Source of the DNA: Pseudopedobacter saltans DSM 12145
Lineage (GTDB): Bacteria; Bacteroidota; Bacteroidia; Sphingobacteriales; Sphingobacteriaceae
Reading direction: 5' to 3'
Length of the DNA: 64,000 nucleotides
Assembly: GCF_000190735.1 (NCBI RefSeq)
Contig: NC_015177.1
Location: forward strand, 2,046,001 to 2,110,000
Below the pieces are notes generated by a model. It was given only the letters and a program-made list of their open reading frames with translations. It was not told where the DNA came from and did no database searches. Shown piece by piece: positions 35,375 to 43,790 of the stretch. Every line of letters starts with the position of its first letter. Within the stretch, counting starts at the first letter, position 1. The position numbers and the translations under genes are program-made.

Positions 35375-35500
35375 TAACTCGCCGAAGGTGCCGAAAGCAT
35401 TCACTTGGACATTCCTTCGGGAAACCAATGAACTATTCCAACCAATGAACTAACTTGCCGAAGGTTCCAAAGGAATCCATTAGGACACCCCTTCGGGGAA
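35375..35500 (+). repeat. Dispersed CCGAAGG...CCTTCGGG hairpin element, tandem copies 2 and 3
   Basis: Two tandem copies (35375-35424 and 35449-35500) each start ACTAACTYGCCGAAGGT and end CCTTCGGG. The stems are conserved and the spacers differ. The second ends at the stop of the minus-strand oxidoreductase gene and may act as its terminator. Copy 1 is at 3204-3262. Confidence 0.6.
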
Positions 35501-36703
35501 TTAACTAACTCCATACTCATTTTTCCAGTATTGAAATGTCTGAGTGTCCATTGCCGCATTCGCCATATGTACAGCTATTGCACCATATTTACCAGCCTTA
35601 ACATCAGCAAATGGCCTTTTATTCTCTCTGATACATTGAGCAAAATCTAATAATGCATAAGATGTTGGATCTCTTTTTTCGCTGTCCTGATATTCAAACT
35701 TCAGAGGAACTGCCTCTCCTTGTGTTGCATTTAAAAGTGTCGCTCCGGTAACTCCATCTACCGTACCGATCTGCTTTTTAACCGCCTCGGAATATAAAAA
35801 CGCTTCATCTCTTTGAATCTGTAAGGTGGCCTTTGAACCCAAAATCCTTATCTCATATCCGTGATAAGCATTGGAAAGGATTGAAGATACATTTGCTTTT
35901 ACTCCACCGGGATATTCGAAAATAGCTCTGACATTATCATAAGTTTCCCTACCATCTTTCCAAAAGTCAATCCCGCCTATTCCGGTTACTTTCTCGGGGT
36001 GAGAACCAGTCATCCAATTCACAATATCTATCTGGTGTCCGCATAGCTCAGCCATTAGCCCTCCCGAATATTCCTTATACATTCTCCAGTTTACCAAACG
36101 CTCAGTTCCGGGAGTTTTTACTGGAAATCTCCAGTCAGAATTACGATGATACTGACATTCAAAATGTGTCACCTCACCTAACCATTTATTATCGATCGCT
36201 TTTTTTACAGCATGGTATAATTGAAAATACCGGTACTGATGCCCTACCTGAAATATAAGTTTTGACCGATTTACCCTTTTCTCCAGATCTATTGCCTGCG
36301 GAATATCATAAGTCATCGACTTTTCCAGGTATACATGTTTTCCGGCATCTAAAGCATCAACAGCCATTGGATAATGAAGGTATAAAGGTGTTGCTACTAT
36401 AACCGCGTCCACGTTCTTATCTTCCAGTAAACGTCTGTAATCTATATATTTTTGGGTGTTGGGTGGAGTATGCGTTAATATTCCGGTTAAATTATCAGGC
36501 ATAATATCACAACAAGCTGTAACACTTAAACCCGGAAGCTTTTTTAATAGCTTAGCAATTCCGGTACCTCTTGTTCCTGCCCCAATAATTCCCAGACGTA
36601 CAACATCGCCCGTTCCTGAAACAGCCGCAAAATTAGTATAAGGCAAAGCCATTGCTGAACTAACAAGTACCCCATTTTTTATAAACTTTCTTCTGGACAG
36701 CAT
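35501..36703 (-). CDS. Gfo/Idh/MocA-family oxidoreductase (exported)
   Basis: This 400-residue NAD(P)-binding protein has an N-terminal Tat-like signal (MLSRRKFIKNGVL). A Rossmann fold with VRLGIIGAGTRGTGIAKLL (about 35-53) and the family motif HVYLEKSMTYDI follow. The C-terminal domain contains GGLMAELCGHQIDIVNWM, where the His is the usual catalytic residue. Exported Gfo/Idh/MocA proteins in Bacteroidota oxidise or rearrange sugars, and some are GH109 glycosidases. The specific substrate is not predictable. An AACGTTCTC half operator lies 77 bp upstream, placing it in the local sugar regulon. Confidence 0.85.
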   Translation of the reverse strand: MLSRRKFIKNGVLVSSAMALPYTNFAAVSGTGDVVRLGIIGAGTRGTGIAKLLKKLPGLSVTACCDIMPDNLTGILTHTPPNTQKYIDYRRLLEDKNVDAVIVATPLYLHYPMAVDALDAGKHVYLEKSMTYDIPQAIDLEKRVNRSKLIFQVGHQYRYFQLYHAVKKAIDNKWLGEVTHFECQYHRNSDWRFPVKTPGTERLVNWRMYKEYSGGLMAELCGHQIDIVNWMTGSHPEKVTGIGGIDFWKDGRETYDNVRAIFEYPGGVKANVSSILSNAYHGYEIRILGSKATLQIQRDEAFLYSEAVKKQIGTVDGVTGATLLNATQGEAVPLKFEYQDSEKRDPTSYALLDFAQCIRENKRPFADVKAGKYGAIAVHMANAAMDTQTFQYWKNEYGVS

Positions 36704-36779
36704 AATCTGAATATTTGTTTTTCTCTAATTTAGAGAATTATAAGCCGTTTATCGCTATGCTTTTAGGAGATAAAAAGCG

Positions 36780-36791
36780 GAAACGTTCTCG
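36780..36791 (-). promoter_or_regulatory. LacI-type operator upstream of the Gfo/Idh gene
   Basis: GAAACGTTCTCG matches one full half and the centre of the GAGAACGTTCTC palindrome found at 32663. It lies 77 bp upstream of the minus-strand oxidoreductase start. Confidence 0.45.
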
Positions 36792-36933
36792 AAATCCGTA
36801 AGATGTCGGAAGTCCGAAGCAGAGAGACTGAAGACCGAAGTTTGATAGATTAATAGCTAAGTGTACAAAGCTATACGAATGGACCTTAAAAAAAGCAGAA
36901 AACCTAATTTATCACTACTATCCATTCATCTTT

Positions 36934-36981
36934 TCCCCTTCTCCATGAGGGAGAAGGTGTCCAACGGACGGATGAGGGGCT
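36934..36981 (+). repeat. REP-like palindrome, left copy of a direct repeat
   Basis: CTTCTCCATGAGGGAGAAG is followed by GTGTCCAACGGACGGATGAGGGG. Together with the 30 bp before it (ATCACTACTATCCATTCATC), it is repeated almost exactly at 37370-37441. Confidence 0.7.
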
Positions 36982-37050
36982 TAATCTGTTCTATATTATA
37001 ATCCTGACAATAGGAAGGATCTCTTTTAATCGTATTACTTTTTCCCTTTA

Positions 37051-37324
37051 CACAGGGCTTTCCGTCCTCATTAGCTTGTCCCGAACTCGCTTCGGGAGCC
37101 GGACAGGGCCTAGTTCTTTCCCTTCAGCTGGAAAGAACCAAAGAGCCGTCGGCGAATAATCTTTGTTGCTTCATCTCAATCAATCTTTTGTGAATGCAAT
37201 CTCCACACGTGTGTATGGTAGTGGTTTATTGTTGTTTATGCTCCACGTCAGATTGCGGTGGCAGTGCTTTATCTAGGATCTGCAAAAAGATTGATTGGAT
37301 TACGCTGCCAAATCTTATTATGCC
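37051..37324 (-). repeat. Diverged inverted copy of the composite structured repeat
   Basis: Read on the minus strand it starts CATAATAAGATTTGGCAGCGTAATC like the array copies. The outer arms are CAATCAATCTTTT/AAAAGATTGATTG (37285-37297 and 37177-37189), the inner arms GCAATCT/AGATTGC (37250-37256 and 37196-37202), and the third hairpin GTTCTTTCC...GAAAGAAC (37113-37138). TAGGCC and the GACGGAAAGCC module follow. The arm bases differ from the array copies but remain paired. Confidence 0.75.
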
Positions 37325-37394
37325 GAGTTCGTTCTATCAACGGAAGTATAAAATTTAAAAAGCCTGTATTTTATCACTACTATCCATTCATCTT

Positions 37395-37441
37395 TTCCCC
37401 TTCTCCATGAGGGAGAAGGTGTCCAAAGGACGGATGAGGGG
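37395..37441 (+). repeat. REP-like palindrome, right copy of a direct repeat
   Basis: CTTCTCCATGAGGGAGAAG is followed by GTGTCCAAAGGACGGATGAGGGG, the right member of the pair that flanks the inverted composite repeat. Confidence 0.7.
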
Positions 37442-37633
37442 GAATTTTCTCTTAATGGACGACAATTGGCACAAGCTGCTTACAGAGTACATTCTAATAT
37501 ACTAACGAACCAATTATCCAGCAAGACAGGCACTAACAACAAACCTACTAACAATTATTACGTCCACTTCGCCCTTGCGTATCAAATTAATATTTAATAT
37601 TTTCACAACAATCAATTTTGATACGATCACTTC

Positions 37634-38650
37634 ATGAAGCGCTTCATTACCATTAAAGATATAGCCAGAGAACTCAATATTTCTGTTTCCACAGTGTCCA
37701 GAGCACTAAGAGATACTTATGATGTTAATAAAGAGACCAGAGAGCGTGTTTTGGAAATGGCGGCAAAATTAAATTACAAACCTAACTTCAATGCAACCGG
37801 ACTGGCAAAAAGAAACAGTCATAATATAGCAGTCATTTTACCTTTTATCACCAATTACTACTTTTCTACAGTAATTACCGGTATACAAGAGGTGGCATAT
37901 GAGAATGGGTACAATATTGTGCTGTATGTTACCAATGATTCCCCTGACAGGGAACTTTCTATTATCGATAATCTTCCAATCACAAGCTTAGACGGACTAT
38001 TAGTGTCCGTAGCTTCAAACTCAGATGCTATAGATCATTTCGAAGAAGTAATGGCTAATGGAATTCCTATCGTTTTTTTCGATCGGGTTGTAAACAACAT
38101 GGAAGCATCTAAAGTAATGCAGGATGATTATAACGGCGCATTTGAAGGTGTAGAACATTTGATTAATAATGGTTACAAAAAAATCGCTCATATAGCTGGT
38201 CCTATCGGACTCACCTTTACTCAAAATCGTTTAAAAGGCTATATAGATGCGATGACAAAACATCAGCTTCCAATTCATGAAGAATGGATAATCCATTCTG
38301 GTTTCTCGCAGGAAGATGGAAAAAAAGATGCCGAAAAGCTTATGGAGTGTAAGGATAAACCAGATGCCATATTTGCTGCTAATGATCGTAAAGCCATTGG
38401 CGCTATGATGCTTCTAAAAAGTAAAGGTATAGCAATTGGAAAAGAGATTGGAATTATCGGTTTTACCAACGACCCTTCATCAGAAATCATATCCCCTTCT
38501 TTAACTACCATTGCCGAACCCGCTTTAGATATAGGCAGAAAAAGTTGTGAATTGCTTTTAAAACATATTACCAAAACTTATTTTCATCCCCAGGAAGTGG
38601 TTTTCCCTGGCAGACTGATAGTCAGAGAATCCAGTGTAAAAGAGTCTTAA
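37634..38650 (+). CDS. LacI-family transcriptional regulator (amino-sugar region)
   Basis: This 338-residue repressor-type regulator has a LacI helix-turn-helix at about 6-27 (IKDIARELNISVSTVSRALR), the hinge LNYKPNFNATGLA, and a periplasmic-binding-protein-like effector domain (about 60-335). It lies between a Gfo/Idh gene and the GH109/nagB operon, both with AACGTT-type sites upstream. It is therefore the best candidate to control nagP-like/nagA, nagB and neighbours. An amino sugar or its phosphate is the presumed effector. It has no such palindrome close to its own start. Confidence 0.92.
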   Translation: MKRFITIKDIARELNISVSTVSRALRDTYDVNKETRERVLEMAAKLNYKPNFNATGLAKRNSHNIAVILPFITNYYFSTVITGIQEVAYENGYNIVLYVTNDSPDRELSIIDNLPITSLDGLLVSVASNSDAIDHFEEVMANGIPIVFFDRVVNNMEASKVMQDDYNGAFEGVEHLINNGYKKIAHIAGPIGLTFTQNRLKGYIDAMTKHQLPIHEEWIIHSGFSQEDGKKDAEKLMECKDKPDAIFAANDRKAIGAMMLLKSKGIAIGKEIGIIGFTNDPSSEIISPSLTTIAEPALDIGRKSCELLLKHITKTYFHPQEVVFPGRLIVRESSVKES

Positions 38651-38706
38651 TTTAGTATCAAGTACCAAGACTGAGGCGAGATTAGTTCATTAGTATCTTT
38701 ATCGTA

Positions 38707-38843
38707 CCAGACTTCGGACACCGGTCTTTCAGTCTTCGGACTTTTTCAGTTCATTAGTAGATTTACTATGGACTATGGACTATCGACCATAGACTATCGA
38801 CAACCAGACTTCGGACACCGGTCTTTCAGTCTTCGGACTTTTC
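38707..38843 (+). repeat. Pair of 39-bp direct repeats around a CTATGGAC tract
   Basis: Both copies read CCAGACTTCGG-ACACCGGTC-TTTCAGTC-TTCGGAC and contain the near-palindromic ACCGGT and repeated CTTCGGAC. A related sequence in inverted orientation lies at 36803-36840, so the family brackets the LacI gene. Confidence 0.65.
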
Positions 38844-38890
38844 CATTAAACATTAATAGTCATTTGTGCCTGTATTCCGACAACGGTATC

Positions 38891-38902
38891 GATAACGTTC
38901 TC
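38891..38902 (+). promoter_or_regulatory. LacI-type operator upstream of the GH109/nagB operon
   Basis: GATAACGTTCTC, preceded by CGGTATC, combines the half-sites seen at 32663 (GTTCTC) and 46347 (GATAAC). It lies 113 bp before the GH109-like start. Confidence 0.45.
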
Positions 38903-39015
38903 GCTATTTTATTCTATAAAAGGTATCCAAACCTTGTTTTCTATTTAATACATTTGAGAAACAAGCTCATAAAAAGCCTATTTGTAATATCATTTTAGCA
39001 CCTAAAATTATAAAT

Positions 39016-40458
39016 ATGAAGAATAACCGTAGAGAATTCCTGAAGTTTACCGGATTGGCTGGTGCAAGTATCGCTGGTTCAAATTTATTACAAGGTTTTA
39101 CAAACCCGACAAACTTAAAATCAAATCATCCATTTGCAGAAAGTATTTCCGGATCTCAAACCTTCAATATGTCTGGTTATGCTGCACCAAAACTAGACAC
39201 TGTAAGAGTAGGCTTTATTGGTGTTGGAAACCGTGGTTCGGCAGCGGTTTTCAGAGTTTCTCATATAGAAGGGGTTGATATTAAAGCGATATGTGATATC
39301 AGATCTGAAAAAGCAAATGCCGCGAAACAAAAATTAAATGGAAGTAAACATAGCCCAACTATATACACCGACAAGGAAAATGAATGGAAAAAACTTTGTG
39401 AACGGGCAGATATAGACCTGGTTTATATCTCTACACCATGGCATTTACATACTCCAATGGCGGTTTACGCTATGAACCACGGGAAACATGTTTGTGTTGA
39501 GGTGCCGGCAGCGAAAACCATAGATGAATGTTGGGAATTGGTAGAAACGTCTGAAAAAACCAAAAAGCATTGTATGATGCTTGAAAACTGTTGTTACGGA
39601 TTCTTCGAGTTGTTAACTCTGAATATGGCCAGACAAGGATTTTTTGGTGATATTATACATTGTGAAGGTGCGTATATCCACGATTTACTAGAGGGAAATT
39701 TTTCAAAAGAAAAGTATTGGGAACAGTGGCGTTTAAAAGAGAACCTTCGTAATGGAAACCTCTATCCTACCCACGGTCTTGGTCCTGTAAGCCAGATTAT
39801 GAATCTAAACCGTGGCGATAAAATGGATTATCTGGTTTCCTTGTCGTCTAATGATTTTATGATGGGGAATATGGCAAGGGAGCTGGCAGAAACAGATCCT
39901 TCATACAAGACTTATGTAAACAAGTCTTTCAGAGGAAATATGAATACCAGTATTATTAAAACCAGCAAGGGTAGATCATTAATGATACAGCATGATGTAA
40001 CTTCTCCACGCCCCTACTCACGTATACATTTAGTAAGCGGAACTAAAGCTTCTGCACAGGGATTTCCTCTCCCAGAAAAGATTGCTATGGGACATAAGTG
40101 GGCTACCGATGAAGAATTTAAAGCTTTACAGGAAAAATACAGACCAGAGATATCTAAAAAAATTGGAGACATAGCCAAGAAGTTTGGAGGACATGGAGGT
40201 ATGGATTTCATTATGGATTGGAGAACAATCGACTGTCTCCGAAATGGGATTCCATTTGACATTGATGTTTATGATACTGCACTTTGGAGTGCTCTTGGAC
40301 CACTTAGCGAACAATCTGTGAATAACAGGTCAAATTCTATTGATGTACCCGATTTTACAAGAGGAAAATGGCAAACTAACGAACCTGTTGACGTTAAACT
40401 ACTCGCGGGAGGTAATACAGGAGTACTACCTAAAAGAGGCAGTAATACAACATTTTAA
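39016..40458 (+). CDS. GH109-like Gfo/Idh/MocA protein (putative alpha-N-acetylgalactosaminidase)
   Basis: This 480-residue exported protein has a Tat-like signal (NNRREFLKFTGLAGAS) and a Rossmann domain with RVGFIGVGNRGSAAVF (about 64-79). The GH109-type blocks HLHTPMAVYAMNHGKHVCVEVP, EGAYIHDLL and YPTHGLGPVSQIMNLNRGD are all present. GH109 enzymes use bound NAD+ in a transient redox mechanism to cleave terminal alpha-GalNAc. Length and the YPTHGLGP block fit that family better than the other Gfo/Idh protein at 35.5 kb. It is first in an operon with nagB and a putative glycosidase, which supports release and use of an N-acetylhexosamine. Confidence 0.82.
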   Translation: MKNNRREFLKFTGLAGASIAGSNLLQGFTNPTNLKSNHPFAESISGSQTFNMSGYAAPKLDTVRVGFIGVGNRGSAAVFRVSHIEGVDIKAICDIRSEKANAAKQKLNGSKHSPTIYTDKENEWKKLCERADIDLVYISTPWHLHTPMAVYAMNHGKHVCVEVPAAKTIDECWELVETSEKTKKHCMMLENCCYGFFELLTLNMARQGFFGDIIHCEGAYIHDLLEGNFSKEKYWEQWRLKENLRNGNLYPTHGLGPVSQIMNLNRGDKMDYLVSLSSNDFMMGNMARELAETDPSYKTYVNKSFRGNMNTSIIKTSKGRSLMIQHDVTSPRPYSRIHLVSGTKASAQGFPLPEKIAMGHKWATDEEFKALQEKYRPEISKKIGDIAKKFGGHGGMDFIMDWRTIDCLRNGIPFDIDVYDTALWSALGPLSEQSVNNRSNSIDVPDFTRGKWQTNEPVDVKLLAGGNTGVLPKRGSNTTF

Positions 40459-40486
40459 TATTTTTTAACAAATAATTTTTTAATAC

Positions 40487-41242
40487 ATGAAAATCACTAT
40501 TTCTGAAAACCCGTCTAAACTTGGCGAGGTTGCAGGGAAATATGCGGCCGATTTAATCAAAAAAACGATTGAAGAAAAAGGGCAGGCAAACGTTATACTT
40601 GCGACAGGAACCAGTCAGTTCGAGACAATCAATCAACTCATTAGAGAAGGCATAAACTGGAGTAAAGTTGTTATGTTTCATCTTGATGAATATATAGGCT
40701 TACCGGTAACTGAACCTGCCAGCTTTAGAAAATATTTAAAAGAGCGCTTTTTAGATAAGGTTTCTCCTTTAAAAGAAGCTTATCTGATTAATGGTGAAGT
40801 AAATGCTGAAGAGGAAATCGCAAAATTAAAAGCCCTTATTGAAAAACACCCTATTGATGTTGCTTTAGTTGGGATTGGTGAAAATGGCCACTTAGCATTC
40901 AACGATCCTCCGGCAGATTTTGACACAGAAGAACCTTATTTAATTGTTAATCTTGACGAACAATGCCGTCAACAACAATTTGGCGAGGGTTGGTTTACTT
41001 CTATAGACGAAGTTCCCGCACAAGCTATCAGCATGTCTGTAAAACAGATTATGAAATCTAAACATATCATTTGCTCTGTACCAGACGAAAGAAAGGCTAA
41101 AGCAGTAAAAGATAGTTTGGAAGAAAGAGTAAGCAACCTATTTCCGGCGAGTATCTTACAGTTACATCCAAATTGCAGCTTCTATTTAGATAAAGCTTCA
41201 GCTAGTTTACTATCTTCGGTTGCAGAAGCAAAAGAAGCATAA
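40487..41242 (+). CDS. nagB: Glucosamine-6-phosphate deaminase
   Basis: NagB converts GlcN-6-P to fructose-6-P and ammonia. The 251-residue protein shows the family core FHLDEYIGLP (catalytic Asp in the DEY segment), the GIGENGHLAFNDPPADFDT active-site loop with the catalytic His/Glu, and ISMSVKQIMKSKHII near the end. It has no fused C-terminal domain, unlike some Bacteroidota paralogues. It follows the GH109-like gene by 28 bp and precedes the putative glycosidase by 17 bp. Confidence 0.92.
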   Translation: MKITISENPSKLGEVAGKYAADLIKKTIEEKGQANVILATGTSQFETINQLIREGINWSKVVMFHLDEYIGLPVTEPASFRKYLKERFLDKVSPLKEAYLINGEVNAEEEIAKLKALIEKHPIDVALVGIGENGHLAFNDPPADFDTEEPYLIVNLDEQCRQQQFGEGWFTSIDEVPAQAISMSVKQIMKSKHIICSVPDERKAKAVKDSLEERVSNLFPASILQLHPNCSFYLDKASASLLSSVAEAKEA

Positions 41243-41259
41243 TCTAAAAGTATAAACAG

Positions 41260-42447
41260 ATGAAAAAGAACATCCTGTTAAGCCTTTTCGCATTTGCCTT
41301 GTCTACCAATATATTTGCTCAGGACAAGGCAAATTTGTTTAATCAGGTTCCATTAAACGGTATTCCTTTAGCCCAGATTTTTGACAATCAAATAAAAGAC
41401 AAATCCCTATATCAGCAGAACCAAAATAAAGTATATTATATCTGGGGTTCACGTTTGGCTCAACAACCTGCTGGGGTTACAGGCAGTAAATATTTTCCAT
41501 CTATCCGTAATCCGGACAGAAAATTGGATATCAAATGGTATCAGGAAAATCACCCCGACTGGATTATGTACCAGGAAGACAAGAAAACTCCCGCATATGG
41601 ATACATTTATAGCTATGGAGGGCTCGTACCGTTAGATGTTTCTAATCCGGAAGTACGTGAATTTTATCTGCAGAAGTTTATTCTTCCGGCAGTAAATTCC
41701 GGATATAAAATGGTCGCTATGGATAATGTTGATCTGGGTAACTGGCCAAAAGCAGTTGGCAGATATTCTGCAGAAAAATGGGTGCAACTATATACTGGCC
41801 AAAGAAACGATCCTGCTTTCCATAAAAGTATGATGGAGTGGATGCAATTTTTAAAAGAAAGATTGAATCCTTTAGGTGTAGCTGTAGTAGCCAATATTAA
41901 AGCCACCACAGCACCTGAAAATGTAGTGCTAAATACTATTAACGCCGTTGACGCCTGGTTAGATGAGAATGGTTTTGTACATAGAGGTATAAAAATAACC
42001 GATAAGAAATGGGAAGAAGCCATAGCTATTATCAATAAAATCGCTTCTGAAAAAGGTTATATTTCTATTAACCAACTGAAAGGTGAAAGTGCCGCAGACT
42101 GGCCAAAAGACCAGGTAGAATACGCCATTGGCAGTTATTTATTGAGCAGAGGTCCTAAAAGCCTTTTAGCGATGGTGGGTTATACAGATAAAACCATTTA
42201 CCATCATTATCTGTACAGGAAGGAAATGGATACTGATATTGGTGAGCCTATAGCAGAACCCGTAAAACTGGATTCGGGCTTATGGATTCGAAAATTTTCA
42301 AAAGGGATGGTTATTGTCAATCCATCCTCAAAAGAGGTGCGTTCCTTTAGCCTTCCCAAAGGAAACTGGAAAACTTTAGATGACGATAGTTTAAAAGGAA
42401 ACATTACCATTCCCGCTGCTTCAGCAAAAGTTCTGTCGATCAAATAA
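41260..42447 (+). CDS. Putative exported glycosidase (GHL15-like TIM barrel)
   Basis: This 395-residue secreted or periplasmic protein has a signal peptide ending IFAQ. The body looks like a TIM-barrel of the hypothetical glycosyl hydrolase GHL15/GH114-like group: KVYYIWGSRLAQQ, WYQENHPDWIMYQEDKK, LVPLDVSNPEVREFYLQKFI, YKMVAMDNVDLGNW (candidate catalytic Asp) and AVDAWLDENGFVHRG (candidate Glu/Asp). A short beta domain ends the protein. No member of this group with proven activity is recalled here, so the reaction is unknown. Its position behind GH109 and nagB suggests a glycan with N-acetylhexosamine. Confidence 0.65.
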   Translation: MKKNILLSLFAFALSTNIFAQDKANLFNQVPLNGIPLAQIFDNQIKDKSLYQQNQNKVYYIWGSRLAQQPAGVTGSKYFPSIRNPDRKLDIKWYQENHPDWIMYQEDKKTPAYGYIYSYGGLVPLDVSNPEVREFYLQKFILPAVNSGYKMVAMDNVDLGNWPKAVGRYSAEKWVQLYTGQRNDPAFHKSMMEWMQFLKERLNPLGVAVVANIKATTAPENVVLNTINAVDAWLDENGFVHRGIKITDKKWEEAIAIINKIASEKGYISINQLKGESAADWPKDQVEYAIGSYLLSRGPKSLLAMVGYTDKTIYHHYLYRKEMDTDIGEPIAEPVKLDSGLWIRKFSKGMVIVNPSSKEVRSFSLPKGNWKTLDDDSLKGNITIPAASAKVLSIK

Positions 42448-42819
42448 GTTAGCCTTTAAAAAATAAAAACGGTTGGCTTAAAAGTTCTCGTCACCCCATC
42501 TAAATTTAAGAAATAAAAGTTTTTAGTCTGCGCAGGGCCTTCTGAATGAAGGCCCTGCTTTGCCATATAATAAATCAGGATAGCGACAATAATTCCCGTT
42601 CCGGGACAGCGGTCTTCCAAGGTAAATCTGCGACAAAGAAAAATACTTAGGTCCTCGCAGCAAACATAGAGATAAGACAGGTTGAGGAATAAACCCTAAT
42701 ATATTCGATTGAAACTCGGATGAAACTCGGATAAAAGACGGATGAAACTCGGACAAAACAGGGAAAATATCCCTATTTTGCCCGAGTTCAATCCTTGTTT
42801 GTCCTGTATTTAATTACTG
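42448..42819 (+). other. Intergenic stretch before the IS element
   Basis: No gene is supported. It contains the structured repeat at 42526-42640. It also contains a degenerate tandem of TGAAACTCGGA (42710-42755) whose first unit pairs with CCGAGTTCAAT further on (42783-42793), giving a long imperfect hairpin. Small open frames through this tandem repeat are artefacts. Confidence 0.6.
42526..42640 (+). repeat. Structured repeat flanking the IS element, left copy
   Basis: This copy starts GTCTGCGCAGGG. It holds a perfect 11-bp hairpin GCAGGGCCTTC/GAAGGCCCTGC (42532-42542 and 42548-42558), continues through AGCGACAATAATT and CAGCGGTCTTCC, and ends CTGCGACAAAGAA. The same order of motifs recurs at 44561-44676. 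Confidence 0.7.
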
Positions 42820-42934
42820 TGTCCTATACTAGATTTACTTGACAAATTTGGACGGTAATTACTAATTTTGGTTTACAATTTATATTATTTTCCCGATATT
42901 ACTTTACACTAAATTTTATTTTCCTGATTTCACT

Positions 42935-43785
42935 TTACCATGCATTACTTGATGCATGTTTTGCTTGTGGTGTTTGAAGCTGGCAAGAGAAGTGGGGTCT
43001 GATCTGGTTATAACTGATAATTGCGTTTTCTACTGCATCTTTAGCTTTTTGGTATGAGTCAAAAGATTGGTATAGATTAAATTCTTGTTTTAAAATACCA
43101 TTCACCCGCTCTGCGATAGCATTATCATAAGGGCTTCCATTTTGCGTCATGCTAATTTGTACATTTTGGCTGATCAATAATTGGACATAATCGTCACAGC
43201 AGTATTGAATTCCCCTGTCAGAGTGATGAATAAGAGGTCTTTTTGGGTATAATCTTGATTTTAACGCCATCTGAAATGCTTTTATGCATCCTTCTGCTTT
43301 TAAGTTTCGACTTAAGTTATAACCTACAATTTTTCTTGAATAAGCATCTGTAATCAAACTAAGATAGATAAAACCTTTTTTGTTTTTAAATAGGTAATAT
43401 CGCTCACCCATATTTCTTCTGCCATTATAGCTTTACGTCTTTGCACCAGATCCGGCCATTTCTTAAAATGATGAAAGGAATTGGTCGTTCTGGCATATAA
43501 TCTCCGGGGCTTAACCAGCAAATTATTTTCCTTTAATAAGCAGAAAAAAGCATCTCTTCCCATCGAAATCTGATGAGCAGATAGGAATTTTTGCAGCATG
43601 GAGTGCATCTTAAGGCCGCCGATGTGGGGCAATTCACTTTTTATTTGTCGAACCTGTTCTATCACTAAAGTTCTTTGTAGTTGTTTCTGTCCCTTATTTT
43701 CAGCTAGCTGATACCAACCTTGACGACTTTTACCAAACAAAGCACAAATTGTTGTTAGGGAAATTTCATGATATATTTCTTTCAT
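42935..43785 (-). pseudogene. IS3-family transposase orfB, split by a -1 frame change
   Basis: The integrase-like transposase reads in two frames. Residues from 43785 to about 43375 give the HTH-linked N-terminal part and the first catalytic Asp (WVSDITYLKTKK). From about 43381 to 42935 the other frame gives YLSLITDAYSRKIVGY, the second Asp in HHSDRGIQY and the Glu in NAIAERVNGILKQEF. Together they make one complete DDE enzyme. The change of frame is -1 and falls at A-AAA-AAG (43381-43375 on the minus strand), a known slippery heptamer, with T-TTA-AAA just before it. It may be an inactivating indel in a homopolymer or a true frameshift site. Confidence 0.8.
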
Positions 43786-43790
43786 TTGTC

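Larger units (their letters stand above)
36704..37633 (+). other. 930-bp intergenic region with operator and repeats
   Basis: No gene is seen. In order it holds a LacI-type operator (36780-36791) and a GTCCGAAG/GACCGAAG repeat (36803-36840) related inversely to copies at 38.7-38.8 kb. Two direct repeats of about 75 bp (36905-36981 and 37370-37441) each end in a REP-like palindrome. Between them lies an inverted, diverged copy of the 20-kb composite repeat (37051-37324). Confidence 0.7.
38651..39015 (+). other. 365-bp intergenic region with direct repeats and operator
   Basis: No gene is seen. Two 39-bp direct repeats start CCAGACTTCGGACACCGGTC (38707-38747 and 38804-38843). They are separated by a CTATGGAC/CTATCGAC low-complexity tract (38767-38800) that can fold on itself. 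A LacI-type site (38891-38902) follows before the GH109-like gene. Confidence 0.7.

Noticed and set aside
42523-42756. Minus-strand ORF of 77 codons before the IS
   Set aside because: It translates the TGAAACTCGGA tandem tract and the structured repeat. There is no credible start context or homologous motif.
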